Origin: Actinomyces procaprae
GTDB taxonomy: Bacteria > Actinomycetota > Actinomycetes > Actinomycetales > Actinomycetaceae
Direction: 5' to 3'
Assembly (NCBI RefSeq): GCF_004798665.1
Contig: NZ_CP039292.1
Span: 1,798,001-1,862,000 of the forward strand
Length of the DNA stretch: 64,000 nt
The number at the start of each line of letters is the position of its first letter. Positions within the stretch are counted from its first letter, which is position 1. Positions 17,677-26,228 of the stretch are shown piece after piece. The translations under genes and the position numbers were made by a program. The notes beneath the pieces were generated by a model. The model did no database searches, was not told the origin of the DNA, and worked only from the letters and a program-made list of their open reading frames with translations.

Positions 17677-17815
17677 CACGTAACGTCGACCGACCTGGGT
17701 ACGTAAGATCTACCGACCTCGGCACGTAACGTCGACCGACCTGGGTACGTAAGATCTACCGACCTCGGCACGTAAGATCTACCGACCTGGGTACGTAAGA
17801 TCTACCGATCTCGGT
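17665..17815 (-). repeat. 23-bp tandem repeat cluster 3 (inverted orientation)
   Basis: Six full 23-bp units start at 17665, 17688, 17711, 17734, 17757 and 17780, plus a partial unit to 17815. Read on the minus strand they match clusters 1 and 2. Two sub-types occur: one has CCTCGG before the CACGTAA core, the other CCTGGG before TACGTAAGATC, largely alternating. The cluster lies between the convergent aldo/keto reductase and pyrD genes. Confidence 0.92.
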
Positions 17816-17846
17816 GATGGGGCCGAGGCGGGAAACGGCGAAGGAG

Positions 17847-18896
17847 TCAGCGCAGGTGGCGGGGAACCGTGGCCAGCGCTCGATTGATCCGACCGGGCCA
17901 GGCCGGCCCGTTGTAGATGAACGCCGTGTAGGCCTGCAGCAGGTCGGCACCCGCGTCGAGCATCAGCTCGGCATCCATGACCGAGGAGATGCCGCCCACG
18001 CCGATGATGGTGGGCTCATCCCCCAGGCGTGCGCGCAGGCGGCGCACCACCTGCAACGAGCGCGGCAGCAGCGGCGCACCGGACAGACCGCCCTCCCCCA
18101 GGTCGTGGTCAATGGTGGTGTTCGTGGCGACCACCCCGTCCAGCTTCATGTCCAGGACCAGGTCGGCGACGGCGTCGACGTCCTCGTCGGCCAGGTCTGG
18201 GGCGATCTTCACCAGCAGCGGCACGTGGCGGTGCGCGGCGGCGTCGGCGGACTCGCGCACGGCGGCGAGGATCGGCCGCAGCGACTCGACCTCCTGCAGG
18301 GTGCGCAGCCCCGGGGTGTTGGGGCTGGACACGTTGACCACCAGGTAGTCCACCCACCGGGCGACCTTCGAGGCGGAGTAGGCGTAGTCCTGAGCGGCCT
18401 CCTCCAGGGGCGTGACCTTGGTCTTGCCGATGTTGGCACCGACGACGATGGAGCGGCCCCGCACGGTGGAGCGCAGGCGCCGCAGCCGCGCGGCGGCCTC
18501 ATCGGCACCGGAATTGTTGAAGCCCATACGGTTGCGGACGGCGCGAATGGTCGGGTAGCGCCACATGCGGGGCTTGTCGTTGCCCGGCTGGGGGCGAGCG
18601 GTGAAGGTGCCGACCTCAACGAAGCCGAATCCGAGCATGTCCATGCCCTCGACGGCCTGGCCCTCCTTGTCCATGCCTGCCGCCAGTCCCAGGATCCCTG
18701 GAACTGGGCGCGCGAATGGACCTCCCTGGTTCGCGGACGGCACGGGGAAAGCGGGACGGCGACCGAAGGCCTGCCGAACCACATCGCGTACGAAGGGCAC
18801 CCTGCTGGTGGCCTCGATCGTCTCCATGCAGACGTCGTGAATACGTTCGGGATCGATGTGGGCGAAGACGTTCTTGTACAGCAGCTCGTACAGCAC
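17847..18896 (-). CDS. pyrD: Dihydroorotate dehydrogenase (quinone), class 2
   Basis: Fourth step of UMP synthesis, oxidising dihydroorotate with transfer to membrane quinone. The 349-residue protein has the class 2 N-terminal amphipathic extension ([17 protein letters not shown]). FMN/substrate motifs are [22 protein letters not shown], and [10 protein letters not shown] with the catalytic Ser, followed by VATNTTI and GVGGIS. GTG 18896 is the start: TACCCT (18903-18908) lies six bases upstream, so the message is probably leaderless. The 3' end is convergent with the aldo/keto reductase across repeat cluster 3. Confidence 0.96.
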   Translation of the reverse strand: MLYELLYKNVFAHIDPERIHDVCMETIEATSRVPFVRDVVRQAFGRRPAFPVPSANQGGPFARPVPGILGLAAGMDKEGQAVEGMDMLGFGFVEVGTFTARPQPGNDKPRMWRYPTIRAVRNRMGFNNSGADEAAARLRRLRSTVRGRSIVVGANIGKTKVTPLEEAAQDYAYSASKVARWVDYLVVNVSSPNTPGLRTLQEVESLRPILAAVRESADAAAHRHVPLLVKIAPDLADEDVDAVADLVLDMKLDGVVATNTTIDHDLGEGGLSGAPLLPRSLQVVRRLRARLGDEPTIIGVGGISSVMDAELMLDAGADLLQAYTAFIYNGPAWPGRINRALATVPRHLR

Positions 18897-19045
18897 GCCT
18901 CAAGGGTACCCGCCATGGACGACACCATGCATAGATGCATCGCAGGCACCTGGGGCGTCAGCTAGCCTTGATCCACAATCAGCACAGCGATGCCCGGCTT
19001 TCAGCCGGCAATTCCGGGCGATTGTCCGGCAGCGAGGTGGGTTCC

Positions 19046-19951
19046 GTGTCATTCAACCGCAATATCAAGCTCGATCCCAACCGGGTGCAGACCCGCTCCG
19101 GGGGTGGCCGCGGCGCCGCCATCGGCGGGGGCTCCATACTCGCCGTTCTGGCAGTGCTGCTGCTGTCGCAGGTGACCGGAGTGGACCTGAGCGGCCTGCT
19201 GGGCGGGCAGGATGCTGCTTCCGGCGGCTCCACCGCATCCACCATCGACACCTCCATGTGCACCAGCGGAGACGCCGCCAACAAGTACACCCAGTGCCGC
19301 ATGATCGCCACCGCGGAGTCGCTGGACGCCGTCTGGAGTGAGCAGCTGCCCGCCCAGGTCGGCACTGCCTACGCCGAACCGGGCTTCGTCCTGTGGGACG
19401 GTCAGTCCGTGTCGACGGCGTGCGGCTCCGCCACGAGCGCCGTCGGCCCCTTCTACTGCCCGGGTGACTCCAACGTGTACCTGGACATGAGCTTCTTCTC
19501 TGACATGGAGTCCACACTGGGCGCACAGGACACGCCACTGGCGGAGGAGTACATCGTCGCCCACGAGTTCGGCCACCATGTCCAGAACCTGCTGGGCGTG
19601 ATGGGCTCAACGGACCGTTCCCGCAGCGGCGCCGACTCCGACTCGGTCCGCACCGAGCTGCAGGCCGACTGCTATGCGGGCGTGTGGGTGCACTACGCAG
19701 CCACGACCGTTGACCCCGACACGGGCACCGCCTTCCTGGTGGAGCCGACCCAAGCGGAGATCGCCACCGCCATCAATGCCGCCGAGTCGGTGGGCGACGA
19801 TCACATTCAGCAGCGCTCCAGCGGGACCGTCAACTCCGACACCTGGACGCACGGCTCCTCCGAGCAGAGGGTGCGCTGGTTCACCACCGGCATGGAGTCG
19901 GGTTCCCTGGAGCAGTGCAACACCTTCGCCGTGGCCGGCTCCCAGCTCTGA
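19046..19951 (+). CDS. Membrane-anchored neutral zinc metallopeptidase (YpfJ family)
   Basis: 301-residue protein with a basic N-terminus (NRVQTRSGGG), one membrane segment (about residues 27-45) and an extracytoplasmic domain. The zinc-binding HEFGH (173-177) and the downstream ELQADCYAGVW are characteristic of the neutral zinc metallopeptidase (YpfJ) family. Four or more Cys residues in the outer domain (CTS, QCRM, ACG, YCPG) may form disulphides. GTG 19046 was chosen because GAGGTGGG lies just upstream and VSFNRNI matches family N-termini. Substrate unknown. Confidence 0.88.
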   Translation: MSFNRNIKLDPNRVQTRSGGGRGAAIGGGSILAVLAVLLLSQVTGVDLSGLLGGQDAASGGSTASTIDTSMCTSGDAANKYTQCRMIATAESLDAVWSEQLPAQVGTAYAEPGFVLWDGQSVSTACGSATSAVGPFYCPGDSNVYLDMSFFSDMESTLGAQDTPLAEEYIVAHEFGHHVQNLLGVMGSTDRSRSGADSDSVRTELQADCYAGVWVHYAATTVDPDTGTAFLVEPTQAEIATAINAAESVGDDHIQQRSSGTVNSDTWTHGSSEQRVRWFTTGMESGSLEQCNTFAVAGSQL

Positions 19952-19986
19952 TGGGACCCGCCTCCCCCGGGCGGCGGGTCCCATCA
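19949..19986 (+). terminator. Hairpin terminator beginning at the stop codon
   Basis: Arms 19949-19962 (TGATGGGACCCGCC) and 19973-19986 are exact complements with a ten-base loop. The first arm starts with the peptidase stop codon. No T run, as is usual in high-GC actinobacteria. Confidence 0.75.
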
Positions 19987-20051
19987 GGAGCCCACGGCGT
20001 CATGAGTCGCTGCGCGCCCTTGTTCGCTGGAACGGTGGGCCGGCGCGGGTG

Positions 20052-21062
20052 TTAGGCCGCCAGCTGCGATCCGATCTTGTAGGAGAACTCGACGAGCCGG
20101 TTGGAGAAGCCCCACTCGTTGTCGTACCAGCCGAAGACCTTCACCTCGTTGCCGATGACCGCGGTCAGCGGGGCGTCGAAGATCAGCGAGTGCGGGTTGC
20201 CGACGATGTCGCGGGAGACGATGGGCGCCTCGGAGTACTGCAAATACCCGGCGAGCGGTCCGTTTGTCGCGGCCGCCCGGAATGCCGCATTGATCTCCTC
20301 CGCCGACGTTGCCCGACCGGCGACGACGGTCAGGTCGGTGATTGAGCCGACCGGAACCGGCACGCGCAGCGCGGCACCGGTCAGGCGGCCTTCAAGTTCG
20401 GGAATGACGGCCCCGATGGCGCGCGCCGCCCCCGACGAGGTCGGAATGATCGACTCGGCGGCGGCACGCGCGCGGCGCAGGTCGCGGTGCGGTGCATCGT
20501 GCAGGCGCTGGTCGCCGGTGTAGGCGTGGATCGTGGTCATGAGGCCGGTTTCAATACCCACCAGATCGTTAAGGATCTTCGCCAGCGGTGCCAGTGAGTT
20601 CGTGGTGCACGAGCCGTTGGAGAAGACGTCGGCCGCATGGGCGTCGAGCTCGTGGTCGTTGACGCCGAGTATGAACGTGGGAACGTCCCCCTTCGCGGGT
20701 GCAGAGACAATCACCTTCTTCGCGCCGCCCTCCAGGTGCGCGGCGGCCCTGGCGCCGTCCGTGAAGAATCCGGTGGACTCGATGACCACCTCGGCCCCCA
20801 CGCTGTCCCACGGGATGTGGACGGGGTCGGGCTCGGAGAAGACCGTGATGCGGCGGCCGCCCACCACGAGTGCGTCGCCGTCGACGTGGACATCGTCCAG
20901 GCGTCCGCTGACGGAATCCCATTCGAGTAGGACGCCCAATGTGGCGGCGTCGGTGAGGTCGTTTACGGCAACGACCTCGATGTCGGCGTGGTTGGCCAGG
21001 GCCGCCCTTAAGTAGGTGCGGCCGATCCGGCCGAAGCCGTTGATTCCGATGCGCACAGTCAT
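20052..21062 (-). CDS. gap: Glyceraldehyde-3-phosphate dehydrogenase, type I
   Basis: Glycolytic enzyme converting glyceraldehyde-3-phosphate, NAD and phosphate to 1,3-bisphosphoglycerate. 336 residues. The NAD-binding INGFGRIGR is at residues 7-15, and catalytic Cys152 lies in SNGSCTTNS. The usual second Cys four residues on (CTTNC) is Ser156 and the preceding Ala is Gly. HAYTGDQ, LRVPVPVGS and WYDNEWG complete the family motifs. ATG 21062 has GAGGGAGAA upstream, so unlike its neighbours it is SD-led. The variant active-site loop could mean a paralogue of the main glycolytic enzyme; only one copy is visible here. Confidence 0.95.
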   Translation of the reverse strand: MTVRIGINGFGRIGRTYLRAALANHADIEVVAVNDLTDAATLGVLLEWDSVSGRLDDVHVDGDALVVGGRRITVFSEPDPVHIPWDSVGAEVVIESTGFFTDGARAAAHLEGGAKKVIVSAPAKGDVPTFILGVNDHELDAHAADVFSNGSCTTNSLAPLAKILNDLVGIETGLMTTIHAYTGDQRLHDAPHRDLRRARAAAESIIPTSSGAARAIGAVIPELEGRLTGAALRVPVPVGSITDLTVVAGRATSAEEINAAFRAAATNGPLAGYLQYSEAPIVSRDIVGNPHSLIFDAPLTAVIGNEVKVFGWYDNEWGFSNRLVEFSYKIGSQLAA

Positions 21063-21321
21063 GCTGTTCTCCCTCGTCTGCAGGCCGTGGATGTGTTTCG
21101 CTCACGGAAGCGACCGCAAGCGGCTGGTTGGCAGAGGCCTGCTGGCTGCCGACCTCCATCCCATGGCACGCGCCTGCGAATCCGCTGCGGTCCCACTGGC
21201 AAGGTGGCGGGCAGTGCCTAACTACCGACGCACAGTTCCGTGAGCCGTGGCCCTACTCGGAGTTCCTTCACCGCCGGGCCGGCCAACGGCTCCGAACCTG
21301 GCCACCGTGGCCAGGACCCGC

Positions 21322-21352
21322 TTGCGTGCGACGCCACGTCACACCCGACGCT
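21322..21352 (+). promoter_or_regulatory. Predicted MerR-type promoter upstream of the flavodoxin gene
   Basis: TTGCGT (21322-21327), a 19-bp spacer and GACGCT (21347-21352). The spacer carries an imperfect dyad GTGCGACG-N3-CGTCACAC (21326-21344) that matches 17 of 19 bases of the site at 23638-23656 in front of the ABC exporter. A 19-bp spacer with a central dyad is the hallmark of MerR-activated promoters. The rest of the 337-bp gap 21063-21399 holds the gap leader region and shows nothing else recognisable. Confidence 0.6.
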
Positions 21353-21399
21353 GGTTGCGTCCGCCCCACCCGGGGCACCGCCGACAACCGGGAGGAACC

Positions 21400-21918
21400 A
21401 TGGCCACCGCACCCACCGCGCTCATCGTCGTCGAGTCCTGCTTCGGCAATACCCGGACGATCGCCGAGGCCGTAGCCGCCGGGCTCACGGATGCCGGGAC
21501 GCAGGCCCGGGTCCTTGATGCGGTCCAAGCACCCGCCTCGCTGCCCGCGAAGCTGGATCTGCTGATTCTGGGAGCTCCCACCCACAACCGGGGGCTGCCG
21601 ACCACGGCCACGCGCACTCAGGCGGGTAAGCAGGCCGGTGCGGCCGCGCCGAACAGCGGCATGCGCGAATGGCTGGCGCGCACCACCATTCCGACCGTCC
21701 TCACCACCGCCGTCTTTGACACGGTGACCTCTAAGAGCTGGCTGAGCGGCTCGGCGGCCAAGGCGATTATCAAGGCTCTGCGGCGCGGGCGTGGCCGGGA
21801 TGCGCCGTCGATCAGGAGCTTCCTGGTTCAAGGGCAGTCGGGGCCCCTGGCCGACGGCGAGGAGGCGGCCGCCCGCACCTGGGGGCGTGCACTGGCGGCC
21901 TCGACGACCAACGTTTGA
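21400..21918 (+). CDS. Flavodoxin-family protein
   Basis: 172-residue cytosolic FMN-binding electron carrier. The phosphate loop SCFGNTRTIAEAVAAGL (about residues 13-29) and the isoalloxazine-binding LGAPTHNRGLP (about 57-67) are clear. A Pro/Ala-rich N-terminus precedes strand 1. ATG 21400 has GGAGGAA just upstream. It is preceded by a predicted MerR-type promoter shared in sequence with the ABC exporter promoter 2.3 kb away. It is followed 54 bp later by a small membrane protein gene on the same strand. Redox partner unknown. Confidence 0.88.
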   Translation: MATAPTALIVVESCFGNTRTIAEAVAAGLTDAGTQARVLDAVQAPASLPAKLDLLILGAPTHNRGLPTTATRTQAGKQAGAAAPNSGMREWLARTTIPTVLTTAVFDTVTSKSWLSGSAAKAIIKALRRGRGRDAPSIRSFLVQGQSGPLADGEEAAARTWGRALAASTTNV

Positions 21919-21972
21919 TACCCGCCTCACGGCGAACAGTCACATCCGACAACCTTCCGTAAGGAGAGCAAA

Positions 21973-22320
21973 TTGACGACTAGCAACACCAAGAACCGGT
22001 TGAGCGGCCGCGCCATCACCGGGATCTGCCTGACCGCCTGCGGGATTATCACCATCGTCTGGGGAGGCACGGTCGTGCCGGTCAGCATGTTCAGCGGCGA
22101 CTTCATGTCCTTCGCGGCCGGGGGCCTGGTGCTCATCGCCCTCGGCGCGTACCTGGTCACCGCACTGCCACCGGCCCTGCGCATCGCGGCCGTCTGGCTG
22201 GCGGCGTTGGGCTTGATCTCCTACCTGTTCATCATCGGCATGGAGACGATCGTGGCCCTGATCGGCTGCGTCCCGGTCCTGGGGTTCGCGGCTTGGCTCA
22301 GCACCAGGCTGTGGCGCTGA
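21973..22320 (+). CDS. Small four-helix membrane protein, unknown function
   Basis: 115 residues starting at TTG 21973, with AAGGAGAG (21961-21968) as a strong ribosome site. Four hydrophobic helices are visible, around residues 16-37, 46-66, 70-91 and 92-110. No family was recognised. It is downstream of the flavodoxin gene on the same strand and may share its predicted MerR-type promoter. The rare TTG start suggests low translation. Confidence 0.6.
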   Translation: MTTSNTKNRLSGRAITGICLTACGIITIVWGGTVVPVSMFSGDFMSFAAGGLVLIALGAYLVTALPPALRIAAVWLAALGLISYLFIIGMETIVALIGCVPVLGFAAWLSTRLWR

Positions 22321-22373
22321 ACGGCCGTTGGCGGGCCGGTGACAGCGGAATCGTAGGCGCCTACGGTGGTCCC

Positions 22374-22799
22374 ATGAGCCCCGCCTCCGGCCCCATCGTC
22401 CCGTCCGCCGCCCTGCCCTGTTTCGACGCCGTCGTCCTCAAGGGGGCCCGTGAGGCTCCGGCGCCCGATGACGGCCTGCGGGTGCTCGTGGACCGGCTGT
22501 GGCCGCGGGGAGTGAGCAAGCAGCGAGCCGCGCTGGACGACTGGGCGAAGGACGCCACCCCCACGACGGCGCTGCGCAAGGCATTCCATTCCGGCGAGCT
22601 GGACTGGCCGCAGTTCGTCGACGCCTACCGCGCCGAACTCGCCGAGCGGCCCGAGGCGGCCGCAGCCGTGGCGGAGCTGCGCCGTCGCGCCCTGGCCGGC
22701 CGGGTGACGCTGCTGTTCGCCGGCCACGACCACGTACACACCCACGCCCGCGTGCTGCGCGAGGCCGTCCTGGGTGCCCAGGACCCGGACCTGCCCTGA
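22374..22799 (+). CDS. DUF488 family protein
   Basis: 141-residue cytosolic protein of unknown function. LVDRLWPRGVSK is the DUF488 signature, followed by LDDWAKDATPT and a C-terminal TLLFAGHDHVH. ATG 22374 has TACGGT (22362-22367) six bases upstream and no ribosome site, so it is probably leaderless. An upstream in-frame start would overlap the preceding gene and is less likely. The MerR gene begins 43 bp downstream. Confidence 0.88.
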   Translation: MSPASGPIVPSAALPCFDAVVLKGAREAPAPDDGLRVLVDRLWPRGVSKQRAALDDWAKDATPTTALRKAFHSGELDWPQFVDAYRAELAERPEAAAAVAELRRRALAGRVTLLFAGHDHVHTHARVLREAVLGAQDPDLP

Positions 22800-22842
22800 G
22801 CCGGGGCGCCTGGACTCGACCGAAGGAGAAAGCCCCCCTCCC

Positions 22843-23637
22843 ATGCGCGTCGCCGAAATTGCCCGACTCACCGGCACCACGGTCCGCACCGTGCGCTACT
22901 ACCACAAGCAGGGTCTTCTGCCCGTGCCCGAAGAGCGCGGCGGCTGGCGCGACTACGACATAAGCCATGTGGCTCGCCTGTCACGCATCCGCTGGCTGGT
23001 CCAGGCCGGCGTCCCGCTGAAGTCCATCGCCCGCATCCTGGACTCCCCCACCGACGAAGTGGTCTCCACGGATGCCGCCGTGCTCGACGACCTGTCCGGA
23101 GCCCTGGCCGTGATTGAGGAGCATCTGACGGAGGTGACCCGCCAGCGGGACATGCTCGCCTCCCTGCTGGAGCGCGCGCGAGAGGGCTTGACCGTCTCCC
23201 CCATGCCGCCGCGCATGGTCGCCTTCTTCGACCGGCTGGAGGCGGAGGCCCCCGATGAGCGGACGCGGGTGGCCGTGCGCCGCGACCGTGACCTGGTCGA
23301 TGTGGCCTGCTACAGCGGGCACATGCCGTCCGAGGCAGAGTACCTGTTCCCCGGACCGAACGACGGCGAGGACGCCGACGCGCTCGTGGCCTACGGTCAG
23401 GACCCCGACAGTCTGACCGACTCCCAGGTCGCGGCACAGGCCGCAAAGAACATTGCGCGGTTCGAGCGCACGCTCGGCCCACGGCGTTGCCGTGAACTCG
23501 CCGATAGCGTTGATGCCGCTGCCATTGCGCCCCTGTTCAAGCTGTTTGCACACCTTGGAGCCGGTGGCGCCAGATTGGCCGGCGAAATGGAACGGCAATT
23601 AACAGAGGCGATCACCCGCTGGCGCGCAACACCTTGA
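22843..23637 (+). CDS. MerR-family transcriptional regulator
   Basis: 264-residue regulator. The N-terminal winged helix reads MRVAEIARLTGTTVRTVRYY, followed by QGLLPVPEERGGWRDY and a coiled-coil dimerisation helix (about 85-125). The long C-terminal domain (about 130-264) resembles no effector family I recognise and has no Cys cluster, so metals are unlikely; a hydrophobic drug-like ligand is possible. ATG 22843 has GAAGGAG upstream. Its stop codon overlaps the -35 box of the next gene's promoter. It most likely regulates the ABC exporter and, through the matching site at 21.3 kb, the flavodoxin unit. Confidence 0.9.
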   Translation: MRVAEIARLTGTTVRTVRYYHKQGLLPVPEERGGWRDYDISHVARLSRIRWLVQAGVPLKSIARILDSPTDEVVSTDAAVLDDLSGALAVIEEHLTEVTRQRDMLASLLERAREGLTVSPMPPRMVAFFDRLEAEAPDERTRVAVRRDRDLVDVACYSGHMPSEAEYLFPGPNDGEDADALVAYGQDPDSLTDSQVAAQAAKNIARFERTLGPRRCRELADSVDAAAIAPLFKLFAHLGAGGARLAGEMERQLTEAITRWRATP

Positions 23638-23664
23638 GTGCGACGCGACGTCGCACCCGAACCT
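23634..23664 (+). promoter_or_regulatory. Predicted MerR-type promoter of the ABC exporter
   Basis: TTGAGT (23634-23639), a 19-bp spacer and GAACCT (23659-23664), then six bases to ATG 23671. The dyad GTGCGACG-CGA-CGTCGCAC (23638-23656) is perfect and fills the spacer. The over-long spacer is diagnostic for MerR-type activation by DNA distortion. Confidence 0.7.
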
Positions 23665-23670
23665 GGGCGC

Positions 23671-24612
23671 ATGACACCCACGGTTACCGCCATCAGGTCC
23701 GCCCCCGTCAGTTCACCAATCCAAGAACCGGCAATCGAGGTTGCCGGACTGGTCAAGACCTTTGGCGGCCTGCGCGCAGTGGACGGCCTGGACCTGCGCG
23801 TGCGCCGCGGTCAGGTCCACGGCTTCCTCGGCCCTAACGGCGCCGGCAAGTCCACCACGATTCGCGTGCTGCTGGGCATGTATCGCCGTAACGCCGGCGA
23901 GGTGCGGGTGCTGAGCCGTGATCCGGCGCAGGAGGCGGGCACCATTACCCGTCGCACCGCCTATGTGCCCGGGGATGTGGCGCTGTGGCCGAGTCTGACC
24001 GGGGCGCAGACGCTGGATGCCTTCGCCGCGCTGCGCGGCCGCCGCGATCGACGCCGCGAGGCGGAGCTGATCGAGGCATTCAGCCTGGATCCCGCCAAGC
24101 CGGTGCGCAGCTACTCCAAGGGCAACCGGCAGAAGGTGGCCCTGATCGCGGCCCTGGCGGCACCCTGCGAACTGCTCATCCTGGATGAGCCCACCACCGG
24201 GCTCGACCCGCTCCAGGAGGAGGTCTTCCAGACCTGTGTGCGCGAGGCGGCCGCAGGGGGCCGCACGGTGCTGCTGTCCAGTCATCTGCTGGACGAGGTC
24301 GACCGCGTATGCGACGCGGTCACCATCATCAAGGACGGGCACACCGTGGAGACCGGCACACTGGCCGCCCTGCGGCACCTGCGCAACTCGACCATTACCT
24401 GCCGCCTCCCCGACGGCGCCGCTCCCGCTCTCCCCCGAGGCTCGAACGCTCCGCCACCGGGAACCGATGGTGTGACGCGGATGTCGGTTCCCGCTGCCGA
24501 GGTTCGGGAGACATTGAGCGCCCTCATTGCCGCGGGTGCCCAGGGAATCACCTGCACTCCGGCGTCCCTGGAGGACCTGTTCCTGCGTCACTACGAGGGC
24601 CAGGCCCGATGA
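23671..24612 (+). CDS. ABC transporter ATP-binding protein (drug/antibiotic exporter type)
   Basis: 313-residue ATPase. Walker A is GPNGAGKST (about residue 64), the signature SYSKGNRQKV (about 151) and Walker B LLILDEPTTGLDP (about 169), with a switch His in LLSSHLLDEV. The C-terminal 80 residues form an accessory domain typical of exporter ATPases. ATG 23671 lies six bases after the -10 box, so the transcript is probably leaderless. A GTG at 23638 would add 11 residues but lies inside the promoter dyad. Its last codons overlap the permease start by four bases (ATGA). Confidence 0.93.
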   Translation: MTPTVTAIRSAPVSSPIQEPAIEVAGLVKTFGGLRAVDGLDLRVRRGQVHGFLGPNGAGKSTTIRVLLGMYRRNAGEVRVLSRDPAQEAGTITRRTAYVPGDVALWPSLTGAQTLDAFAALRGRRDRRREAELIEAFSLDPAKPVRSYSKGNRQKVALIAALAAPCELLILDEPTTGLDPLQEEVFQTCVREAAAGGRTVLLSSHLLDEVDRVCDAVTIIKDGHTVETGTLAALRHLRNSTITCRLPDGAAPALPRGSNAPPPGTDGVTRMSVPAAEVRETLSALIAAGAQGITCTPASLEDLFLRHYEGQAR

Positions 24613-26228
24613 TCACGCGGCCGACATTCATGCGACACGCCCTGCGCACCGCCCGCATCATCGCCCGGGAGGAACGCGCCTGGCTGCTGGCCCTGCCGAC
24701 GGCGGTCGCCCTGCTGACCGGTCTACTCGCCCCGAACTACGCGATCACCTACGCCACAGCCGCCGATCTGGCGCGGGCCGTGGCGATGAGCAGGATATCC
24801 AAGTCGTTAACGGCCCTTTACGGTGAGCTGCCCGAGGGCGCCGACGCCGTGCAGCTCGCGGTCTGGGAACTCGGGGCGCTGACCTGCCTGCTGCTGGGAG
24901 TCGTGGTGGTGCTGCGCGCGGTCGCGGTCTCGCGCGGCCAGGAGGACGGTGGGCGCTCGGAGATGCTGCGCGGCGGTGGCGTCGGTCCGGTCGGTGAGCT
25001 GGTCGGCGTCGGCCTGATGCTCGGAGCGCAGTGTGTGCTGCTGGGCATCGGCGCGGGCGTTGGGATCCTCCCGTTGGAGGGCGCCGGGGCGGCGGATGCG
25101 ACCGCCTATGGGATCGCGGTGGCCGGAACCTGTGCCCTGCTGGCGGCAGTCACGGTCCTGCTCGCGCAGCTGACCAGCGACGCCACCTGCGCGCGTGGCG
25201 CCGGGCTCGCGGCACTGGCTGCGCTGTATGCGGGGCACGGGGCGTGGGCCGCCCAGGGGTGGAGGTGGGCGGGTGCCTGGTCGCCGTTCGCGCTGCGCAG
25301 CGCGATCGATCCCGGCGGGACGAACAACTGGCAGCCCGCAGCGATCGCGGGCGCCGCCGTGGTGATTCTGCTTGCCGCGACGGCGGGCGCCGCGCGCCGC
25401 CGGGACCTGGGGGCCGGGCTGATCCGCATCGGGCCGGGCCGGCGCCGTCCACTGCGGGTTCGCGGACCGATGACGCTCGCGCTGCGGCGCTCGAGCGGCC
25501 AGCTGCTGGCGTGGGCGCTGGCCGCCGCCGCCATCGCCGGGGTGCTCACGGCCATGGGAGAGAACATGGTTGAGCTGGCCCGGCAGGGAGCGGTGGACGG
25601 CGGCACGTTCGGCTCGCTGCTGGGCGGTGGCGATCCAGGCGCGGGATTCCTGGGTTACATCGGCGTGCTGGTGGCGGCCCTGGCCTGCACGCAATCGGTG
25701 GCGTTGACGGGACGCTTCGCGGCCGAGGAGGGCTCCGGATTGGTTGAGGCGCAGCGCTCCACCGGCACAGGACCGGCGCGGCTGCTGATCGGTCAGTGTC
25801 TGGTCGCACTGTTCGCAGCGGGGCTCACGCTCGGTGCGGCCGCTCTGGTCGCGGGGCTGGTGGGACACGCGCTGCTGGACACCACCGCCGATGACGCGTT
25901 GCGGCTGGTCGCCGGCCAGTGGCCCGCCGCAGCGGCCTGCACTGGCGTCACCGCGCTGCTGGGTGGCGCCTGGCCACGGCTACGGTGGCTGGCATGGGCA
26001 CCATTGCTCGCCGGGCTCGGAATTGCCCAGCTCGGCCCCAGCCTCGACCTGCCGCAGTCGATGATTGACGCAGGGCTGTTCGCTCAGGCGGGCGATCCAA
26101 CAATGGTCTGGCTGGTCCTAGTCGGCGCGATGGGGACAATGGCGGGCGCGGTGGTGGCGCACCGCCGTGACCTGCACCCGGCCATCGGGCTGCAGTCTGC
26201 CTTCGCCTACGCGCGTCTCAGACGTTGA
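24609..26228 (+). CDS. ABC transporter permease, polyketide-antibiotic exporter type
   Basis: 539-residue membrane protein with about 12 hydrophobic segments in two similar halves. Each half begins with a basic cytoplasmic stretch (RTARIIAREERAW; LALRRSSGQLLAW). This duplicated layout is typical of exporter permeases of the tetronasin/antibiotic resistance type found next to MerR or TetR regulators. It is translationally coupled to the ATPase by ATGA. The 3' end overlaps the convergent sufT gene by 11 bp. Substrate unknown. Confidence 0.88.
   Translation: MITRPTFMRHALRTARIIAREERAWLLALPTAVALLTGLLAPNYAITYATAADLARAVAMSRISKSLTALYGELPEGADAVQLAVWELGALTCLLLGVVVVLRAVAVSRGQEDGGRSEMLRGGGVGPVGELVGVGLMLGAQCVLLGIGAGVGILPLEGAGAADATAYGIAVAGTCALLAAVTVLLAQLTSDATCARGAGLAALAALYAGHGAWAAQGWRWAGAWSPFALRSAIDPGGTNNWQPAAIAGAAVVILLAATAGAARRRDLGAGLIRIGPGRRRPLRVRGPMTLALRRSSGQLLAWALAAAAIAGVLTAMGENMVELARQGAVDGGTFGSLLGGGDPGAGFLGYIGVLVAALACTQSVALTGRFAAEEGSGLVEAQRSTGTGPARLLIGQCLVALFAAGLTLGAAALVAGLVGHALLDTTADDALRLVAGQWPAAAACTGVTALLGGAWPRLRWLAWAPLLAGLGIAQLGPSLDLPQSMIDAGLFAQAGDPTMVWLVLVGAMGTMAGAVVAHRRDLHPAIGLQSAFAYARLRR

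Noticed and set aside
13066..17815. The 23-bp repeats as CRISPR arrays
   Set aside because: Units are directly adjacent with no unique spacers, clusters are short, and no cas genes are present.
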